From assembly GCF_036075115.1 (NCBI RefSeq), contig NZ_CP107958.1, positions 4,526,001 to 4,590,000 on the forward strand: a stretch of 64,000 bases of DNA. The letters run 5' to 3'. Both the position numbers and the translations under genes were made by a program. Position 1 is the first letter of the stretch. Every line of letters begins with the position of its first letter. Origin of the DNA: Streptomyces sp. NBC_00377. Its GTDB lineage: Bacteria; Actinomycetota; Actinomycetes; Streptomycetales; Streptomycetaceae. The notes under the pieces are model-generated. The model saw only the letters and a program-made list of their open reading frames with translations. It had not been told where the DNA came from and made no database searches. Positions 1-9,151 of the stretch are shown one piece after another.

Positions 1-64
1 CGTACCAGGCGAGGGCCGGTGCGAAGTCGTTGACGGGGATGCCTGCGAAGAGGTCGACGGCCAT
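1..64 (-). CDS. VOC-family (glyoxalase/bleomycin-resistance-like) protein, 5' part only
   Basis: Only the first 21 codons are inside the window. They read M-A-V-D-L-F-A-G-I-P-V-N-D-F-A-P-A-L-A-W-Y, the usual opening of small VOC-fold proteins in which the first beta strand (GIPV.DF) leads into the first helix (ALAWYE). The ATG at position 64 is taken as the start. An in-frame GTG at 107-109 would add 15 residues and would follow the preceding gene's stop by only about 8 bases, so the two genes are probably co-transcribed. VOC proteins bind a metal or a small hydrophobic ligand. The actual substrate cannot be judged from this fragment. Confidence 0.6.
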   Translation of the reverse strand, partial: MAVDLFAGIPVNDFAPALAWY

Positions 65-116
65 GACCTCGTCGTAGGTCGGGCGGCTCGTGGCGGCCGG
101 GTACCGCACAGCCGTC

Positions 117-3100
117 TCACTCCTCCAGGGCGCCCCGCAACTCGCCCCGCCTGCGGATCCCCAACTTCCGGTAGGTGCTGGTGAGGTGGGTTTCCACGGT
201 ACGGCGGGCGACGTGCAGGAGTTCCGCTATCTCGGTGTTGGTACGTCCCTCCGCCGCCAGTTCCGCGATACGGCGTTCGCTGGCGGTGAGGGCCCCGGAG
301 CCGGTGTGGGCGGGGGTGGTGCGACGGCCGCCCGCGGTACGGAGGGCTTGCTCGGCATAGGTCAGGAGACGGACGCTGCCCAGTCGTTCGGCGCGTTCGG
401 CACCCTCACGCAGGTGGTCACGGCCCCGTCCGCGCTCGCCGGCGGCGGTCAGCTGCCGGCCGTGCGCGAGGAGGGAGGCCACGAGCTCCGCCTCGGCCGG
501 GGAGTCCCGCAGGACGGCCACCGCCTCCTCACCCAGTTCCAGGCCCCGCCTGCCGCGGGTCGCCCGGCCCAGGACGCGCAACGCCCGTCCCGTCGTGCGC
601 GGGGTGTTCCACACACGGGCCAGCCGCAGTTCCTCGGTCGCGAGGGCCAGCGCCTCCTGGGAGTTGCCCAGCGCCAGCCGGCACTCCGCGGCCGCCGTCC
701 GCCACGGTGTGACGACCGGGCTGAGGACGGCACGGGCGGACTGGCGGCGGCCGCACTCCAGGAAGTCGTGCAGGGCGCCCGCGACATCGCCCTCGGTGAA
801 GCGCAGCACGCCCCGCGCGTACAGGAAGCGGTTCAGCTCCCAGGAGTCGGGGACGTCACGCAGGTCGAAGGCGTCGGCCAGACGGCGGGCCTCGGCCGTG
901 CGGCCCGTCTCGACCAGCGCGAGCAGGATGTGCGCGTCCGCGCCCACGGGGCCGCCGCCGGTACGCCGGACGTGGGCCGCCTCGGAGTACCCCGCGAGCA
1001 CGGTGTCGTAGGCGCCCCGCGCCGCCGCTATGTCCCACCCGGTGTCCAGGAGGGCCTGCTCCATCGGGTGCAGCAGCGACGGATGCTGGCCGGCCAGGCC
1101 GCGCTCCACCAGGCGTTCCGCCTCGTCGAGCTCGTCGGCCCACTGGGCGACCGCCGCGGCCGTGCCCAGCAGGAACGGCTCGGCGAGGGAGTCGGCGGGT
1201 TCCGTCAGCAGGGTGCGCAGCCGTCGCATCGCCTCCCGCGCCGGGAGTTCGCCCGCGGTCGCCGCGTACCGCACGAGCAGGGCCTGACCCGAGGGACCGA
1301 CGAGTTCCGGGGAGCGTTCGGCGGTGTCGGTGAGCCAGCGGTAGGCCTCCCTGCGGACCATCCGGTCCTGGTCGGCGAGGAGCGCGGACGCCGTCTGGAG
1401 GGCGCGCGCCAGATCGGGGTGGGCGCTCAGCCGGGTCTCCAGGCGGCGCAGCACCTCCACCGCCGTGCGGACCTCGCCCCGGCCCACCAGCGCGGTGCCC
1501 AGCGCGATGGCCGTACGGACCTGGTCACGGGGTTCGGCGGGCAGGTCGAGCGCCTCGGCCAGCCGCGGGATGCCCGCCGGGGTGTCGGCGGAGGCGTACT
1601 CCAGGGAGCCGAGTTCGGTGAGCAGGCGCTGGCGCAGGTCGTCGGGCAGCGGTTCCTGGAGGGCCCGGCGCAGATAGCGGACGGCGTCGTGGGGGCGGTC
1701 CTCGCGCGCGGCCACGGTGCCGGCGTCGCGCAGCACGCGCTGTGCCCAGGGCAGGCCCTCGGGGGCGCTGCCCAGCAACTGCCGTGCCACGGAGTCGAGT
1801 GGGTCGCCCCGGCGCAGCATGGCCTGCGCCACCGCCCGGTGCGCGTCCTGGCGGCGGGCGGTGGACCAGCCTCCGAGAACGGCGTCCCGCAGGAGGGGGT
1901 GCGCGTAGCGGGGGCGGCCGGACCGATCCGGCCGCAGCACGCCGAGGCGCGTCATCGCGGTGAACCAGCCGGAGACACGGGCCGGATCGGCGCCGGAGGC
2001 GTCGGCGACGAGGGCGGCGAGGGTGTCCGTGGCCGCTTCGGACACGGCCGCGGGTGCGGTGCCCCGGGCGGGGTCGGCGGCCGGGCCGGTGGGGGTGGCG
2101 GTGGTTGCGACGGTCGCGGCCGGTCCGGTGGTGGTGGCCGGTCCGGAGCGGGTGGCGGTCCCGGGAGCCGTTTCGTCGGCGGTCCCGGGGATCCCTGGGA
2201 AGACCGCCCCGGAGGCCGTTGCGGAAGCCGCTCCAGAAGCGCTCCGGGGCTGGTGAGGTGTCGCGGAAGCGGTCCGGGCCCGGTGAGGGGTTCCCGGGCC
2301 GGTCCGGGCCTGGTGGGGGATCACGGGCGCGGAGTCGGTGTTCCGGACACCGGCGCCCCCGGCGCCCCCGTCTCGCTCGGCTCGCTGAACAGCCCCTTCC
2401 CGCTCGGCGCCCGCGGTGCGCTGCGCCTGTTCCGTCCGCCGGGACTGCTGCGTACGCTCCGTCTGGTCCGCCTGTTCCAGGGCCGCGAGGGTGCGGGCCA
2501 CCTCCGCCGTCGCCGGGCCCGCGTTGTCCAGCCACCAGGAGACGGCCGCAGGGTAGGAACCCGGGTACAGCGCGGCGCACGTCCTCGGGACGGCCAGGGG
2601 CGGCGGGGCGCCGTCGAGGTCGTCGAGGAGGGCGTGCAGCAGCAGCGGGTTGCCCGCCCCGGCCCGTACGCAGTCCGCCGTCCACCGGTCGGAAGCCGTC
2701 GGGAAGGCGGCCCGGACCAGGTCGGCCGAGGCGTCCTCGGTGAGCGGGGCGAGGGTGTGGGTGCGGAACACGGACGGGGACAGGGTGTGGGTGAGGCCGG
2801 TGGGCCGCGGGCCGATGTCGTACTGACTGCGCTCGGTGGCCACCAGGACCACCGGTAATCGGTCGATACGGCGGGCCGCCTCCACGAACCAGCGGCGCGA
2901 GGCCTCGTCGGCGAGGTGGACGTCGTCCACGGCCACCATGAGCGGCGCCTCGTCGGCGTACGCACGCAGGACCCGCCAGAGCCGGGCCGCGCTCTCCCGG
3001 TCGTCGCCGCCCGGTCCGACGTCCGCGAACTCCGGTACGGAGCCGAGGAGGTGCAGGACCGAGGAGAACGGCAGCGCGGTGTCCTCGGGGGAGCAGCGGG

Positions 3101-3281
3101 CATGCAGGACTCGCAGCCCGAGACCGGCCGCGTGCGCGGCGGCGGCTTCGAGGACGGCGGACCGGCCGGTGCCGGTGGCCCCGCGCAGCAGGACGAGCCG
3201 GCCTTCTCCGGCGCGGGCGCGCTCGGCCTCGGCCGCGAGCAGCGCCTGCGCGTCCTCGCGTTCCCGCAACGGTCCGGTCAT
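117..3281 (-). CDS. LuxR-family ATP-binding (LAL/STAND-type) transcriptional regulator
   Basis: This 1054-residue protein has an N-terminal STAND-type ATPase, a long alpha-helical TPR-like middle and a C-terminal LuxR helix-turn-helix (about residues 990-1050: LTASERRIAELAAEGRTN.EIA). The Walker A region reads GATGTGRS at residues 34-41, so the usual lysine is replaced by arginine. Walker B is visible as PLMVAVDDVH. Between about residues 264 and 424 lies a Thr/Ala/Pro/Arg-rich low-complexity stretch that interrupts the domain and has no counterpart in typical LALs. The ATG at 3281, preceded by a GCAGG-type ribosome site, is preferred to a GTG 37 codons upstream. It is transcribed away from the CIS genes. 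A LAL regulator also flanks the S. coelicolor CIS locus, so a regulatory link is likely but inferred. Confidence 0.85.
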   Translation of the reverse strand: MTGPLREREDAQALLAAEAERARAGEGRLVLLRGATGTGRSAVLEAAAAHAAGLGLRVLHARCSPEDTALPFSSVLHLLGSVPEFADVGPGGDDRESAARLWRVLRAYADEAPLMVAVDDVHLADEASRRWFVEAARRIDRLPVVLVATERSQYDIGPRPTGLTHTLSPSVFRTHTLAPLTEDASADLVRAAFPTASDRWTADCVRAGAGNPLLLHALLDDLDGAPPPLAVPRTCAALYPGSYPAAVSWWLDNAGPATAEVARTLAALEQADQTERTQQSRRTEQAQRTAGAEREGAVQRAERDGGAGGAGVRNTDSAPVIPHQARTGPGTPHRARTASATPHQPRSASGAASATASGAVFPGIPGTADETAPGTATRSGPATTTGPAATVATTATPTGPAADPARGTAPAAVSEAATDTLAALVADASGADPARVSGWFTAMTRLGVLRPDRSGRPRYAHPLLRDAVLGGWSTARRQDAHRAVAQAMLRRGDPLDSVARQLLGSAPEGLPWAQRVLRDAGTVAAREDRPHDAVRYLRRALQEPLPDDLRQRLLTELGSLEYASADTPAGIPRLAEALDLPAEPRDQVRTAIALGTALVGRGEVRTAVEVLRRLETRLSAHPDLARALQTASALLADQDRMVRREAYRWLTDTAERSPELVGPSGQALLVRYAATAGELPAREAMRRLRTLLTEPADSLAEPFLLGTAAAVAQWADELDEAERLVERGLAGQHPSLLHPMEQALLDTGWDIAAARGAYDTVLAGYSEAAHVRRTGGGPVGADAHILLALVETGRTAEARRLADAFDLRDVPDSWELNRFLYARGVLRFTEGDVAGALHDFLECGRRQSARAVLSPVVTPWRTAAAECRLALGNSQEALALATEELRLARVWNTPRTTGRALRVLGRATRGRRGLELGEEAVAVLRDSPAEAELVASLLAHGRQLTAAGERGRGRDHLREGAERAERLGSVRLLTYAEQALRTAGGRRTTPAHTGSGALTASERRIAELAAEGRTNTEIAELLHVARRTVETHLTSTYRKLGIRRRGELRGALEE

Positions 3282-3578
3282 CCCTGCCTCCTGCTGTCGG
3301 GCACATCGGACTTGTCCATGTACACGTAGAGGTCGTGCGGTTCGGTACGGGTCCGCGCGGCCGTTGTGGCGAGGCTCACGGTGACCCGGCACGCGACGGC
3401 CATGCCAGCTCTGACCTGCGACGATGCAGACGATTCGGGGTGGTCGGCGGCTTGCTCTCGTGGTCCGCCTCGTGGTGCTCCACGATTGCGCGCGCCCCGG
3501 CGGTCGCAGAAGGCTGGACCGGACCCACCCGTCACCGGTCCCCGCCGGACGGCGGGCTCGTGAACATGGGGGATTCGG
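3282..3578. other. Divergent intergenic region between two LuxR-type regulators
   Basis: About 300 bases separate the two regulator genes. I see no convincing sigma-70 boxes, terminator or small gene. A GTG/ATG pair at 3560-3568 opens a short in-phase stretch (VNMGDSVAQLTTDIRH) that soon becomes Arg-rich shadow sequence, so I do not call it a gene. A frameshift near 3600 could join it to the downstream regulator, but nothing proves this. Confidence 0.4.
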
Positions 3579-4325
3579 TTGCTCAGCTCACCACGGACAT
3601 CAGACACCGGCGTCGCGGCCGCCGCGGCCCTGGGCGCCGCCGCCGCAGGCACCACCATCGGCACCACGGTCGGCAGTGGCCTCGGCGGCGGACTCGGCTC
3701 CCGGCGGCGGGTCCCCGTGGCCGTCCAGGCACCGGACCCGATCTCCCGGGAGGGCGCCGTCAGCCAGTTGCGCGGGCGTCCCGAGGTCGAGGTCCGCGAG
3801 GAGGTCTCGGCCGCCGCGGGCACCGTGGCGCTGCTGATCGAGGACACCCTCGACGAAGCGGCGCTGGCCCGGCTGCGGCGGATCGTGCGCAGCGAGGGGG
3901 CACGGGCGGTGCTCGTCGTGGGCACGATCCGCGAGACCGAACTGCTGGACGTCATCGAGTGCGGGGTCGGGGCCATCGTCTGGCGCCGGGAGGCCACCGC
4001 GCACCGGCTGGTGCAGGCCGTGCTGGCCGCCCACCGCGGCGACGGCGACCTGCCCGCCGACCTGCTCGGCAGGCTCATCAGCCAGGTGGGCACGCTGCAC
4101 CGTGGTGCGGCGGGCCGGCCCGGCGCACCCTCGCTGGGACTCGCGCCGCGGGAGGTGGACGTCCTTCGGCTGGTCGCCGAGGGCCTGGACACCGGAGAGA
4201 TCGCCAGCAAGCTGTCCTACTCCGAACGAACCGTCAAGAACGTCATGCACGGACTCACGACGCGGTTGCACCTGCGCAACCGGGCGCACGCGGTGGCATA
4301 TGCCCTCCGGGAAGGCTACATCTGA
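3579..4325 (+). CDS. LuxR-family (NarL/FixJ-like) DNA-binding regulator of the CIS locus
   Basis: The 248-residue protein ends in a clear LuxR/GerE helix-turn-helix (about residues 185-245: LAPREVDVLRLVAEGLDTGE, then SYSERTVKNVMHGL). The preceding 100 residues have alternating hydrophobic strands like a receiver domain (VALLIEDTLDEAAL, ARAVLVVGTI, VGAIVWRR). The cluster of acidic residues and the phosphoacceptor Asp of active response regulators are not evident, so it is probably not phosphorylated conventionally. The N-terminus is a Gly/Ala/Thr-rich stretch, perhaps a linker. The start is uncertain (TTG). It stands 140 bases upstream of the DUF4255 and AAA+ CIS genes on the same strand and is a good candidate for their activator. 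Confidence 0.75.
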   Translation: MLSSPRTSDTGVAAAAALGAAAAGTTIGTTVGSGLGGGLGSRRRVPVAVQAPDPISREGAVSQLRGRPEVEVREEVSAAAGTVALLIEDTLDEAALARLRRIVRSEGARAVLVVGTIRETELLDVIECGVGAIVWRREATAHRLVQAVLAAHRGDGDLPADLLGRLISQVGTLHRGAAGRPGAPSLGLAPREVDVLRLVAEGLDTGEIASKLSYSERTVKNVMHGLTTRLHLRNRAHAVAYALREGYI

Positions 4326-4464
4326 CCGAACGGGCAATCGAAGGCGGACACGCGGGCACGATGCCCTGCCCGGCCGCCGACCCCGAGGCGCCTGCGGATC
4401 GGGGGCCGCCCGGGGCACGATCGTCGGACAGTGGGTGCAGCACGGCAAGTTGAGGAGCACGACG

Positions 4465-5139
4465 GTGATCCACGAGGTGGACGAGGTCCTCAAAGAGCTG
4501 CTCGGGGGTGGCGCGCTGGCGGGCTCCGGCATCGATGTCTCCTTCGAGGCGCCGACCCGCGACTGGGCGGCCCGGCGCAACGCCCCTGTGATCAACACCT
4601 ACTTGTACGACATTCGCGAGGACGTGACCCGTCGGCAGCGCGGCCAGATGGCGGTGCGTGACGAACGCGACATCGTCGTGAAGCGCCGTCAGCCACCGCG
4701 CTGGTTCCGGCTCTCCTATCTCGTGACGGCCTGGACGCGGACCCCACAGGACGAACACCGCCTGCTGTCGGCCGTGTTGGCGACGCTGCTGCCGCGCGAG
4801 ATGCTGACGGCCGACGAACTGCCCGGCTCACTGCGGGCCCTGGGGCTGGCGATGCCGGTGACGGTGGCCGGTATCCAGACCGAGTCACGTTCCCTCGCCG
4901 AGATCTGGTCCGCCCTGGGCGGCGAGCTCAAGCCGTCCCTCGACCTGGTGGTGACGGCGCCCTTCCCGGCATACCCGGAGTACGACGCCGGGCCGCCTGT
5001 CACGGAGGGCGCGGCGGTCCGCCTGCGCGGCATGGACGGCGACCCACCCGAGTCCGGCGAACGCACCCACCGCCCTCACCAGGTGGCAGCGGCCCGCGCC
5101 GCCCGCGAGGCCGGCCCCCGCCGCCCGGACCCACAGTGA
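4465..5139 (+). CDS. DUF4255 (Pvc16-like) CIS cap/sheath-terminator protein
   Basis: The 224-residue product matches the DUF4255 pattern: INTYLYDIREDVTRR near residue 40, RWFRLSYLVTAW near residue 75, and DEHRLLSAVLATLLP near residue 98. In contractile injection systems this family (Pvc16/Afp16-like) caps the tube and sheath at the end away from the baseplate and helps set length. The GTG start has a GAGGAG ribosome site 7 bases upstream; an in-frame TTG at 4450 is less likely. The last 35 residues are Arg/Pro-rich. The stop overlaps the start of the following AAA+ gene (GTGA), which implies translational coupling of the two assembly genes. Confidence 0.85.
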   Translation: MIHEVDEVLKELLGGGALAGSGIDVSFEAPTRDWAARRNAPVINTYLYDIREDVTRRQRGQMAVRDERDIVVKRRQPPRWFRLSYLVTAWTRTPQDEHRLLSAVLATLLPREMLTADELPGSLRALGLAMPVTVAGIQTESRSLAEIWSALGGELKPSLDLVVTAPFPAYPEYDAGPPVTEGAAVRLRGMDGDPPESGERTHRPHQVAAARAAREAGPRRPDPQ

Positions 5140-7601
5140 ACGGCGCCCACACCGGAGCGTCCAGGGCCGACACCGACCCGGCCGGGGTCGACACCGACCC
5201 CGGTACCGGCACGTTCCCGGCCGACACCGGCCCCGCCGTGGCCGACCGTGCGGGGCGTTCGCCGCATCGGGACTCGGGGGCAGCCGGGGCACCCGGAACG
5301 GACACCGAAGCGGTCGCGCCCGGTCCTGCGGCGCTCGGTTCGGACACCGACCCGGCCAGGGCCGACACCGGCCCCGGTACCGGCACGTTCCCGGCAGACA
5401 CCGACCCCGCCGTGGCCGACCGTGCGGGGCGTTCGCCGCATCGGGACTCGGGGGCAGCCGGGGCAGCGGCAGCGAGCACCGACGCGGGCGGGGCCGGGAT
5501 CACCCCGGCCGCAGCCGACCGTCCGGGGCGCGAACCTCGTCGGGGCTCGGGGGCACCCGGAACGGACTCCGAAGCGGTCGCGGCCGGTCCTGCGGCGCAC
5601 GGCTCGCGCGGCGGGTCCGGTTCTCGGGGTGAGGCCGCCTCGCTGCTCGGCCGGCTCGGTGTGCTGCGGGATCGGGTCGGTGCTCTGGTCGACCGGCGCG
5701 CGGCCGTCGACCCGACCGCCGCCGACCCGCTGCGCGGCCTGTACCTCTCCGAGGAGGCGGTACGCCATCTGCTCGACGCCGGGACCGCCGCCCCCGTCGA
5801 CGCTGCCCTCGCCCCCGAGGGCACCGCCCCCGACTCCCTCACCGCGCTGGCCGCGCGGCTGCGGCTCACCGCGCTCGACACCGCGATCCTCCTCGTCGCT
5901 CTCGCACCCGATCTGGACCGCGGCTTCGAGCCGCTCTACGGGTATCTCAACGACGATGTGAGCCGACGGCGGGCCACCACGGGGCTCGCCCTCGAACTGT
6001 GCGGGACGCCCCCGCACCGGGCCGCGGCCCGGGCCCGTTTCCACTCCTCGGCGCCGCTGCGCGCGTACGGCCTGCTGGACGTCGAGGAGCCCGAACGGCC
6101 TTTCCTCACACGGACGTTGCGGGTACCGGACCGGCTGCTCGCCCACCTCCTCGGCGACGACACCCCGGACGCCGCCCTGCGCGGACACCTGCACCCGCTG
6201 CCCCCGCCGCTGCCCGCCGACGACGAGGACTTCACCCGGCGGCTGGCGCACCGGCTGCGCGACGGCGGCCCGCTCATCGCCTACCTGCGCGAACACCGCG
6301 AGGGCGACGGCCTCGCGGCGATCACCTCGGCCCTGAGCGCCGCCGGAACCGACGCCCTTCGCTTCACCGGCCCCGACGACCGCGTCCCGTGCCTGCTGCG
6401 CGAGGCACGTCTCGGCGGCCGGGCCGTGGTCCTGTCCGGGCTGCCCGACCGGCCGGGACCGCTGCTCGCTGCGCTGGCCGAGGCGACGGACGTCACCGTC
6501 CTCCTCACGGACCCGCGCCCCTACGACCCGCACTGGGCCACCCACGACCCGCTCGTGCTGGACGCCCCGCGCCGCCGGGCGGGCGGGACGGCCTCCTGGG
6601 CGGCGGCGCTGGACTCCGCCGGCGCCCCCGACACCGCCCCAGGCTTCGACCTCGCCGCCGTCGTCGCCCCCTACCGCCTGGGCGGCGAGCGGGTCGCGCG
6701 GGCGGCGCGAGCCGCCTCCGTGCTGGCGGCCTTCGAGGGCGGACCGCTCACCGCCGACCATGTGCGGCTGGCCGCGCGGCAGCAGTCGGCGTCCGGGCTC
6801 GAGCGGCACGCGCGGCGGATCCGGCCGGACGTCGGATGGCAGGATCTCGTGCTGCCCGAGCGGCCGTTGACCCAGCTGCACGAGCTCGCCCTGCGCGCCC
6901 GGCACCGTGACCGCGTCCTGGGCGACTGGCGGCTCAGCGCCGGCGGCGGACGCGGCCGGGGGGTGCTCGGGCTGTTCGCGGGCGAGTCCGGCACCGGCAA
7001 GACGCTCTCCGCCGAGGTCGTCGCCGCCGAACTCGGCCTCGACCTGTACGTCGTCCAGCTGTCCTCGGTCGTCGACAAGTACGTGGGCGAGACCGAGAAG
7101 AACCTGGAGCGCATCTTCTCCGAGGCCGACCGCACCGACGCCGTGCTCCTCTTCGACGAGGCCGACGCCGTCTTCGGCAAGCGGTCGGAGGTCAAGGACG
7201 CGCACGACAAGTACGCCAACATGGAGAGCGCCTACCTGCTCCAGCGGCTGGAGTCCTTCGACGGCATCGCGCTGCTCACCACCAACCTGCGCGCCAACAT
7301 CGACGAGGCGTTCACCCGCCGCCTGGACCTGGTGGTCGACTTCCCGTTCCCGGACGCCGGGCAACGGCTCGCGCTGTGGCGGCACGGACTGTCCCACGTC
7401 CCGTGCGCGCCCGACGTCGACCTCGGGCCCCTGGCCAAGGACTTCGAGCTGGCCGGGGGGTCGATCCGCAGCGCGGTCGTGACCGCCGCCTACCTCGCCG
7501 CCGGACGCGACGAGCCGGTGGGCGACGGCGACCTGCTGGAGGGGGCCCGCCGCGAGTACCGCAAGGCGGGCCGCCTGGTGCCGGGCGAAGCCACCTGGTG
7601 A
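5136..7601 (+). CDS. AAA+ ATPase of the contractile injection system (Pvc15-like)
   Basis: This is an 821-residue protein. Residues 1 to about 165 are a Thr/Asp/Gly/Pro-rich, probably disordered extension built from DNA repeats. The conserved part starts near SLLGRLGVLRDRV. The C-terminal AAA+ module carries Walker A GESGTGKT (residues 616-623), Walker B VLLFDEAD (Asp674, Glu675), a sensor-1 stretch LLTTN and paired arginines (FTRRLD) after it. A homologous ATPase is found in nearly all eCIS clusters, where it is needed for assembly or stability, probably by remodelling another CIS component. It overlaps the DUF4255 gene by 4 bases and converges with the lectin-type membrane protein gene downstream. 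Confidence 0.9.
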   Translation: MNGAHTGASRADTDPAGVDTDPGTGTFPADTGPAVADRAGRSPHRDSGAAGAPGTDTEAVAPGPAALGSDTDPARADTGPGTGTFPADTDPAVADRAGRSPHRDSGAAGAAAASTDAGGAGITPAAADRPGREPRRGSGAPGTDSEAVAAGPAAHGSRGGSGSRGEAASLLGRLGVLRDRVGALVDRRAAVDPTAADPLRGLYLSEEAVRHLLDAGTAAPVDAALAPEGTAPDSLTALAARLRLTALDTAILLVALAPDLDRGFEPLYGYLNDDVSRRRATTGLALELCGTPPHRAAARARFHSSAPLRAYGLLDVEEPERPFLTRTLRVPDRLLAHLLGDDTPDAALRGHLHPLPPPLPADDEDFTRRLAHRLRDGGPLIAYLREHREGDGLAAITSALSAAGTDALRFTGPDDRVPCLLREARLGGRAVVLSGLPDRPGPLLAALAEATDVTVLLTDPRPYDPHWATHDPLVLDAPRRRAGGTASWAAALDSAGAPDTAPGFDLAAVVAPYRLGGERVARAARAASVLAAFEGGPLTADHVRLAARQQSASGLERHARRIRPDVGWQDLVLPERPLTQLHELALRARHRDRVLGDWRLSAGGGRGRGVLGLFAGESGTGKTLSAEVVAAELGLDLYVVQLSSVVDKYVGETEKNLERIFSEADRTDAVLLFDEADAVFGKRSEVKDAHDKYANMESAYLLQRLESFDGIALLTTNLRANIDEAFTRRLDLVVDFPFPDAGQRLALWRHGLSHVPCAPDVDLGPLAKDFELAGGSIRSAVVTAAYLAAGRDEPVGDGDLLEGARREYRKAGRLVPGEATW
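5169..5465 (+). repeat. 123-bp direct repeat (two copies, period 174 bp) within the AAA+ gene
   Basis: Copies at 5169-5291 and 5343-5465 differ at only a few positions. A degenerate third copy begins near 5508 and repeats the spacer motif (gcacccggaacggac). The period is a multiple of three, so the repeat encodes an in-frame duplication of an Asp/Thr/Pro/Gly-rich segment in the disordered N-terminus. Confidence 0.85.
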
Positions 7602-7658
7602 GCCCCGGTCCGGGGCCCGCCCGCCGGGCCTGCTGAGCCTGCCCCTGCTGCGCCGGCC

Positions 7659-9044
7659 CTACTGCGCGCGCCACTTCTGGTTGGGCGTCCCCGAGCAGGT
7701 CCACAGCTGGAGCCTGGTGCCGTTGCCGGTGCCGCTGTCCTTGGCGTCGATGCACTTGTCGGCCTGCGGGTTGACCAGGTCGCCGTACTGGCTCAGCACC
7801 CACTGCTGGGCGGGGTTGCCGGAGCAGTTGGCCACCTGGATGACCGCGCCGTCGTCCTTGGAGCCCCAGGCGACGTCCATGCACAGGCCGAGCGCGCGGA
7901 CGGTGCCGTCGCTCTTGAACACCCACTTCTGATTGGCCGAGCCGGCGCAGTCCCACAGCTGGAGCGGGGTGCCGTCCTTGCCCTTGCCGTTCTGGGCGTT
8001 GGTGATGTCGACGCACCGGTTGGAGCCCTGGCCGATGATCAACGCGCCGGGTACCGGGGCCGCCGGCTTCGAGCCGCCCGAACCACCGGACCCGCTCCCG
8101 CTCCCGCTGCCGCCACCCGACGTGGAGGAGCCGCCGGACGCGGAACCGCCGCTGCCGTCCTCCTGCTTCGCCGGGGCGGAGGGCGCCGGCTGCTCGGGCA
8201 GCGGTGCGGCGGAGGCGTCCGCTTTGGGCGCGGACGGCGCGGAGACGGACGGGCTCGGCAGCGCGGTGCTCCCGACTTCCGCGACCTTCTCGCTCGCGGC
8301 CGAGATCACCCGCGGCTTGTAGGCCAGCCAGATCATCACGAACGCGATGGCCAGGGCCAGCGTCAGACTGAGCGCCGTCGCCAGCCAGCGCGGCAGGAAC
8401 CCGCGCTGCACGAACGTGCCGTCCACCGCCAGCGGCACCGCGCCCGACCGCTGCACGCTCAGCGCGTACGGCCGCTGCTCCTTCGAGCCGAACCAGATGA
8501 CCTGGCGCGGGCGCAGCGTCGTCTCCACGAACACCGCCCGGCCCGGTTCGATCTGCACATTGCCCGGCCGGAACTCGTATCCGAGGTGGTCGCCCATGTC
8601 GGTGCCCGCGACGGACGCCGTCACGCGCGTGTTCCCGAGGTTGTCGATGGCGAGGCGTGGCCGGCCGCGGAACCGCCCCTTCACCGTCGGCGGCACCAGC
8701 TCGGCGCGCACCTCGGTGAACGGCGTGACCGTCAGGTTCCCCTCGGGAACGGTCACCGCCTCCGGATGCTCGGTGGGCGTGATGCGCACCGCGTACGGGT
8801 TGGGCCCGGCCGTGGCGTCCGGGGTCCGCGGCGGCGAGAAGGTCAGCTCGACCGTGCCCGTCGTCCCCGGATACAACCGCAGCGTCGGCGGCTCCACCAC
8901 CGTCCACGGCGCCACCGCACCCACCGGCTCGAACCGGTACTCGTCGACCACGTCACCGGTGTTGCGCACCCGCAACCGCACGGTCGTGGTGCCGCCGGGA
9001 TCCACGGTCGCCGCGACCGGTTCCAGAGAAGTCCACAGAGTCAC
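7659..9044 (-). CDS. Single-pass membrane protein with C-terminal ricin-type lectin domain (CIS-associated)
   Basis: The 461 residues fall into three parts. Residues 1-215 look like tandem Ig-like beta domains (VRLRVRNTGDVVDEYRFE) related to proteins often annotated as hydrolytic protein in Streptomyces CIS loci. A transmembrane helix lies at about 220-242. After a Ser/Gly/Pro linker, residues 334-461 form a ricin B lectin with three QxW motifs (NQKW 371-374, AQQW 412-415, NQKW 455-458). There is no N-terminal signal peptide, so the beta domains should be cytoplasmic and the lectin outside, able to bind wall or surface glycans. It lies inside the CIS cluster on the opposite strand, next to a paralogue with the same first half. 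A role as CIS anchor, receptor or effector is inferred. Confidence 0.8.
   Translation of the reverse strand: MTLWTSLEPVAATVDPGGTTTVRLRVRNTGDVVDEYRFEPVGAVAPWTVVEPPTLRLYPGTTGTVELTFSPPRTPDATAGPNPYAVRITPTEHPEAVTVPEGNLTVTPFTEVRAELVPPTVKGRFRGRPRLAIDNLGNTRVTASVAGTDMGDHLGYEFRPGNVQIEPGRAVFVETTLRPRQVIWFGSKEQRPYALSVQRSGAVPLAVDGTFVQRGFLPRWLATALSLTLALAIAFVMIWLAYKPRVISAASEKVAEVGSTALPSPSVSAPSAPKADASAAPLPEQPAPSAPAKQEDGSGGSASGGSSTSGGGSGSGSGSGGSGGSKPAAPVPGALIIGQGSNRCVDITNAQNGKGKDGTPLQLWDCAGSANQKWVFKSDGTVRALGLCMDVAWGSKDDGAVIQVANCSGNPAQQWVLSQYGDLVNPQADKCIDAKDSGTGNGTRLQLWTCSGTPNQKWRAQ
8308..8986 (-). repeat. Copy A of the duplicated N-terminal/TM coding segment
   Basis: Two blocks are identical, as far as I can read, to the neighbouring paralogue: 8308-8420 (113 bp, transmembrane region) and 8635-8986 (352 bp, first Ig-like domain). 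The segment between them and the flanks have diverged. Perfect blocks inside otherwise diverged paralogues suggest recent gene conversion. Confidence 0.85.
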
Positions 9045-9151
9045 CTGTCGACGCTATGACGCGGGGCGGGGGCCCGTCAGGAAGCCGCGGGGCACCACCG
9101 CTGCCCGAAAGGGACGAGCGGCGGTGCCCCCGCGCGCCGTGCGAGCGTGCG

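Noticed and set aside
90..2858. Long plus-strand reading frame opposite the LAL regulator
   Set aside because: Gly/Arg-rich shadow produced by GC-biased codons of the minus-strand gene; no domain and no ribosome site.
7614..7630. Short inverted repeat GGCCCG-cccgc-CGGGCC between the ATPase and lectin genes
   Set aside because: Only a 6-bp stem without T-run; too weak to call as terminator, although a convergent terminator is expected there.
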